Origin: Phragmites australis
Taxonomy: Eukaryota; Streptophyta; Magnoliopsida; Poales; Poaceae
Assembly: GCF_958298935.1 (NCBI RefSeq)
Contig: NC_084923.1
Coordinates: forward strand, 3,226,501-3,290,500
Reading direction: 5' to 3'
DNA length: 64,000 nt
Shown here: positions 60,480 through 64,000 of the stretch, one piece after another
Position numbering within the stretch: position 1 is the stretch's first letter
How the letters are laid out: each line of letters opens with the position of its first letter
Translations under genes and position numbers: made by a program
Notes under the pieces: model-generated
The model's input: the letters and a program-made list of their open reading frames with translations, nothing else
Told to the model about the DNA's origin: nothing
Databases searched by the model: none

Positions 60480-61480
60480 TTGTCTAGTGTAGTTGTACAC
60501 ACCGGATGATCTCGCTATTGATGATGTGAACACCGGAGGCTTCAATAGAGCTTTTTTTAGATGGATTTTAGAGGATACATGACTCGTATACATCGGATGG
60601 TCCAGTGTTCAGAGGCTGTACACATCGGATCATCCGGTGTTTACGTTTTCTGTGTGATGAGCTTTTCAACAGAGATTTGTGAGTTTGACTAATCAGAGAT
60701 GGCATTGGAGAAACGTGTGTGCTTGTCTTATCATGTATATGTGATAGATGTAACTTAACAGTCGATGGTGGGATTATCGAGGCTAAGCGGGGTCTTAGTG
60801 TTGGACGACCAAGGATGTCGGGCGGTGTGAAGCGTGATCATAGATTTACTCGTGGAGTGCAAGCAAAGCATGAGATGGTGGATGAAGATGGGCATGTTGA
60901 CAAAGTCAAGCGAAAGGGATACCGGTGAAAGTGACAAGGCGCACGAGGCATCGTGAGTGGGAGAGATTTGCGGACGATCAAGATCGCAAGACAGAGTACA
61001 CACGTCGACCTCGGGTGCCTTGCTTAAGTTCTAAGCGATGCGGTTTAGCCTCAAAACCGTGAGAAAGTGTGAAGTACACGTGGTATCATCGTGAAGTTTG
61101 TGTCGAGACGAAGCTAAGTCATGAAAGCACCATAGTCGTTTGATGGACGAGAAAAAAGATGAACAAAAATACCTTAGTAGTAGGTAAGAGTGTATCAGAA
61201 GATAATGTCATTTTGGAAACAATCTAGTAAGCTTAGAGGTTAAAAAAAATCTATGCTATAAATAGAGGGGGATAGCTGGTTGAATCCTTTTTGAGCTAGT
61301 CATTTGAGAGTGTGTGCAAGGGATTTTAAAAGTGAGAGAGGCGAGTGCTTAGTCTATGTATTATGTGTGAGTTTTTTAAGCAAAAGATTTTGTAATATGC
61401 TGAAAATATGGTGTTCTTCTGCAAGAAATAAATTTTATGTTTCATCATGTTCTTATGTTTATCTCTTTCTAGTTTCTCTT
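60480..61480 (+). mobile_element. LTR-like repeat, copy 2 of a pair with 52800-54340
   Basis: It contains CACCGGATGATC, CATCGGATGGTCCAGTG and CATCGGATCATCCGGTG motifs at 60500-60645. AGATGGGCATGTTGACAAAG, AGATCGCAAGACAGAG and a TATA-like GCTATAAATAGAGGGG near 61255 follow, then TATGTATTATGTGTGAGTTTTTTAA. The order and spacing match the copy at 52800-54340, with many substitutions and indels. This suggests two old insertions. Confidence 0.55.
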
Positions 61481-62467
61481 TATTGGCTTCACTTGCAAGT
61501 TTGCGAGTCTTTCGATTTTCTATTGTGAAGAGCTGAATTTTTCTATCACGTTGGAGTTATTTTTCTTGTTACTAGAGGGATAAGAATTATTTATGAGTTA
61601 GTCTTAAATCATTAATTGTCTCTAGATCATTAACATGAAGACTCTATTCATCTCATGCCTATTTTTTCAAATCTAAGTGAATCAAGTTGTAAGTTTTTTA
61701 CGGTGACTTTTGGAATTGATTTATATGTAACCTAGAGTTCATATTCATATATGAGAGACATATTTTTTAAGATATTTTTGTTGTATTTTATTTCTTTTGG
61801 TTTTTTGCTTCCACATATTAATTTGAGATACATTAGGTAAAAAAATTAGAATAAATCATATAAAAATTTAGTAAAGCTCCGATTCAACTTATAGAATCGT
61901 CTTTATCGGTCCTTCAACCTATTAGAAGGCGAAACAAGAGCATGAACCAATCAACGCAAGGCAGACGTCTAATCCTTGGCGAACATCAAACACACCTAGA
62001 TAAGTATCATTTTAAATTGCGTGTAGTTAATATTTTTTAAATTTTAGCTATAATTTATTTTTATATATTGAGTTTAGATATTTAAAAATGATACCGATAG
62101 ATTTATCTCGAAAAATTATTTTATAATAATATAAATTTATTATATTACTATATTATTAAAAATAATCAAATATGTATTTTATGGATTATGTCGATACCTA
62201 AAATTGACATTTATTTGGGATTGGAATGAGTACTCTCTTTCTTTGACATGGGAGCTCTAGCTATCTAAGCTATGGCAATGTTGGCTGTCTGAGCGATATC
62301 ATTTTTGAAGTCGAGACTGAAATAAATCATTTCCTTCGAATAAAATAGTTTCATGACTGGACTCCATATATTGATAGGTGAAAAGAAATGCAACACCAAT
62401 TCAAGATGGGCAAAGACAGGAAACGAGAAGGCATTAATCGAGCCCGATACTCGCTTTATATATACCC

Positions 62468-62470
<3 letters not shown>
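61481..62470. other. AT-rich spacer, no gene seen
   Basis: Short frames only. Homology to the repeat on the left may continue for a few hundred bases, but I cannot set an end. Confidence 0.35.

Positions 62471-62545
<75 letters not shown>
62471..62545. repeat. (AT)37 microsatellite
   Basis: An uninterrupted AT dinucleotide run of about 74 bp that directly abuts the left terminal repeat of the element on its right. The open frames of alternating Ile-Tyr across it are meaningless. Confidence 0.97.
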
Positions 62546-62547
<2 letters not shown>

Positions 62548-62924
62548 AAAACTAGTATGTACTCCTGGGTGTATGTACTCCCACCTCTCATATACCACTT
62601 TTACACGTGTGTTATACTTCTTTATCACTTTAAATATACTTCATTAGTAATTATAAGATACTACAATACAAATCCCACGAAAATTTTTATGAAATTCCAT
62701 AATTTTTATCATAATTTGCGTATATACTTCTTTTATGTATAAAAAAGAGTATATAGCAAAAATGAAAGGCTAACATTGAATTTTTTTTCATACAACTCAT
62801 ATTGGAGTATCTTAGAATTAGTATTAGAGTATACTAAAAATGATAAAAGAGTATAAAGTGTTTGTTTAGGTGGTATATTGCATGTGGGAGTACATACTCC
62901 TAGGAGTATAGAATAGGTGTCCTA
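62544..62924. mobile_element. TIR element (381 bp) next to a TA microsatellite
   Basis: The 41-bp terminal inverted repeats at 62544-62584 and 62884-62924 match at 34 of 41 positions by my count, with the inner TATGTACTCCCAC perfect. The outermost bases are TAGGA at each end, so a TA target duplication with an element starting GGA is possible. The inside is AT-rich and noncoding. It resembles a Tc1/mariner-type MITE or a microsatellite-seeking element such as rice Micron; the family is not settled. Confidence 0.75.
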
Positions 62925-64000
62925 TCATTGGGCGCAGCCGCGCAAGAAAGGATGTGACGCCCCCGCCAACGCGCTTGTAAAGTGGCCGCTGCGGCAGCGC
63001 CACGCTCCCTTGGTGCGAGGACGCGGGGATCCGGTGGTGCGGCGAGGCCGCGCGCGTGCGTACTCGACGCGTGATGCGCACGGGGAGTGACGACTAAATA
63101 TGGGGTCTCGCAACGTTGCTCGCCCGGCGCGAGGCTACTTCCCATCCGTCGTGCGAAGGTGCACGGAGTACAGCGGCAAAGCCACAGATGTGATTACGTT
63201 CATCCGAGTTTGATTCTTAGGTGTCGCACAACACTAATTTAGTCTCTAATATAGGCTCTGGCCTTGAAAAGGATTCCAATTTAAAAAAACTTCCCAGCCG
63301 TCGTGCGGTTGAGCGTCCTTACGCGCACCGCTGGAACGCCATCTGCGTGCAGTGCCGCGGCGCGCAAAAGCGTTGCCTCTCGCCAGTTGGAGCCGCGCGT
63401 CTGTATGCTCACTTGTTTCCCCATATGTGGGCACGGACCCGGTTCCTCTGATTTCACCTAGATGATGTTAGAGAGGAACAGTATTTTATGAGATGATGAA
63501 CAGTGCATCTAACGTACTACGGTAACAGGTTGCAACAAATCCGTTAATTACTGTAGCGTCTTTTTACTGTTCACAATACAGTACCATTAAACCTAAATTG
63601 TTCATCTCAAATCAATGATTCACAGCTCGTTGAAGCCACTGACACTGGAGGGTGAAGTCAGAGGAACCGGTCCATGTGGGCACCGTGTGGGCTGTTGCGC
63701 TGTGGCTCACGCATTTTGCTGAGAAAAAAAAATCCGTTTCGCCACCCTCGACTAAGGGTAAAAATCTCTTTTTTGTCCCTGAAATGCAATATCAGTTATA
63801 AATGCTTTCCTGCTAACAATATCGGACATCATTCCTTCCTAACTCCTTTCAAAGTAAGGGCATATGATCTACGGTTCCAAATGCCGGCCACAGCAGCGGC
63901 GACCAATTCGCAGTCGACATCGTTGACGAGCAGCTCTCTGCAGCAGCAGCATCCCAGCTGAAGCTGCTGTCTGTTGGCTTCTTCCATCAACGCGAGCTCG
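62925..64000. other. Right end of window, no gene called
   Basis: Bases 62925-63170 and 63290-63450 are GC-rich with frames on both strands that I cannot match. Both contain CTTCCCA(T/G)CCGTCGTGCG, a short direct repeat at about 63138 and 63289. Bases 63870-64000 read like the start of a gene leader (CAGCAGCAGCA), but no coding region is established. Confidence 0.35.

Noticed and set aside
25421..61480. TCCGGTG motif arrays as a possible CRISPR-like array
   Set aside because: Spacing is irregular, repeats are imperfect and lie in LTR-like plant repeats; this is a eukaryotic nuclear sequence.
62353..62742. Frames on both strands across the (AT)n tract
   Set aside because: They consist mainly of alternating Ile-Tyr from the microsatellite.

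Overview
The window is nuclear DNA from a grass (Poaceae). Supporting signs: GC-rich first exons, short canonical GT-AG introns, Stowaway-type MITEs beginning CTCCCTC(C/T)GT, and protein sequences that read as close plant orthologues. I cannot name the species. About one fifth of the window is genes; the rest is mostly layered, decayed transposable elements.

Layout, left to right. 1-3.3 kb: a mitochondrial inner membrane protease subunit 2 gene (+), probably sharing a GC-rich promoter with a divergent gene that leaves the window on the left. 3.5-4.5 kb: a UPF0496 gene (-) broken by at least one frameshift. 5.5-6.9 kb: a solo LTR with a perfect 5-bp target duplication. 7.9-9.35 kb: a MESD/Boca-type ER chaperone homologue (-) ending in KDEL, with two Stowaway MITEs upstream. 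10.55-12.7 kb: a six-exon UBE2H/UBC4-6 class E2 gene (-). 14.0-14.65 kb: an ELM2-SANT pseudogene (-). 16.45-17.7 kb: an OCTOPUS-like (DUF740) single-exon gene (-). 19.3-27.1 kb: a nest of retroelements, consisting of a gypsy LTR, its gag and a deleted pol, a CCHC-knuckle LINE ORF1-like pseudogene and a second LTR on the minus strand. 28.8-29.1 kb: a MITE. 31.4-37.9 kb: a decayed Mutator-like element (-) with a MuDR-type transposase and a plant-mobile-domain protein. 39.6-43.3 kb: a CRCK-type receptor-like cytoplasmic kinase (+). 44.9-45.7 kb: a non-autonomous hAT element. 47.7-48.2 kb: a fragment of the second LTR type. 49.7-51.8 kb: a protein with REF6-type zinc fingers but no Jumonji domain (-). 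52.8-54.3 kb and 60.5-61.5 kb: two diverged copies of one LTR-like repeat. 57.2-57.7 kb: a SUPERMAN-type single zinc-finger repressor (-). 62.5-62.9 kb: a TIR element abutting a long (AT)n tract.

The genes are unrelated in function and form no cluster. They cover organelle protein processing, ER folding, ubiquitination, phloem/polarity membrane proteins, calmodulin-linked kinase signalling and two zinc-finger regulators. The points most worth a second look are the zinc-finger protein with REF6-like fingers plus a degenerate acidic repeat array, the transposase plus plant-mobile-domain unit, the short near-palindromic motif arrays inside two LTR types, and several small TIR elements whose ends and target duplications can be read exactly. 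All exon models were built by eye from splice consensus and homology memory; no alignment was run.
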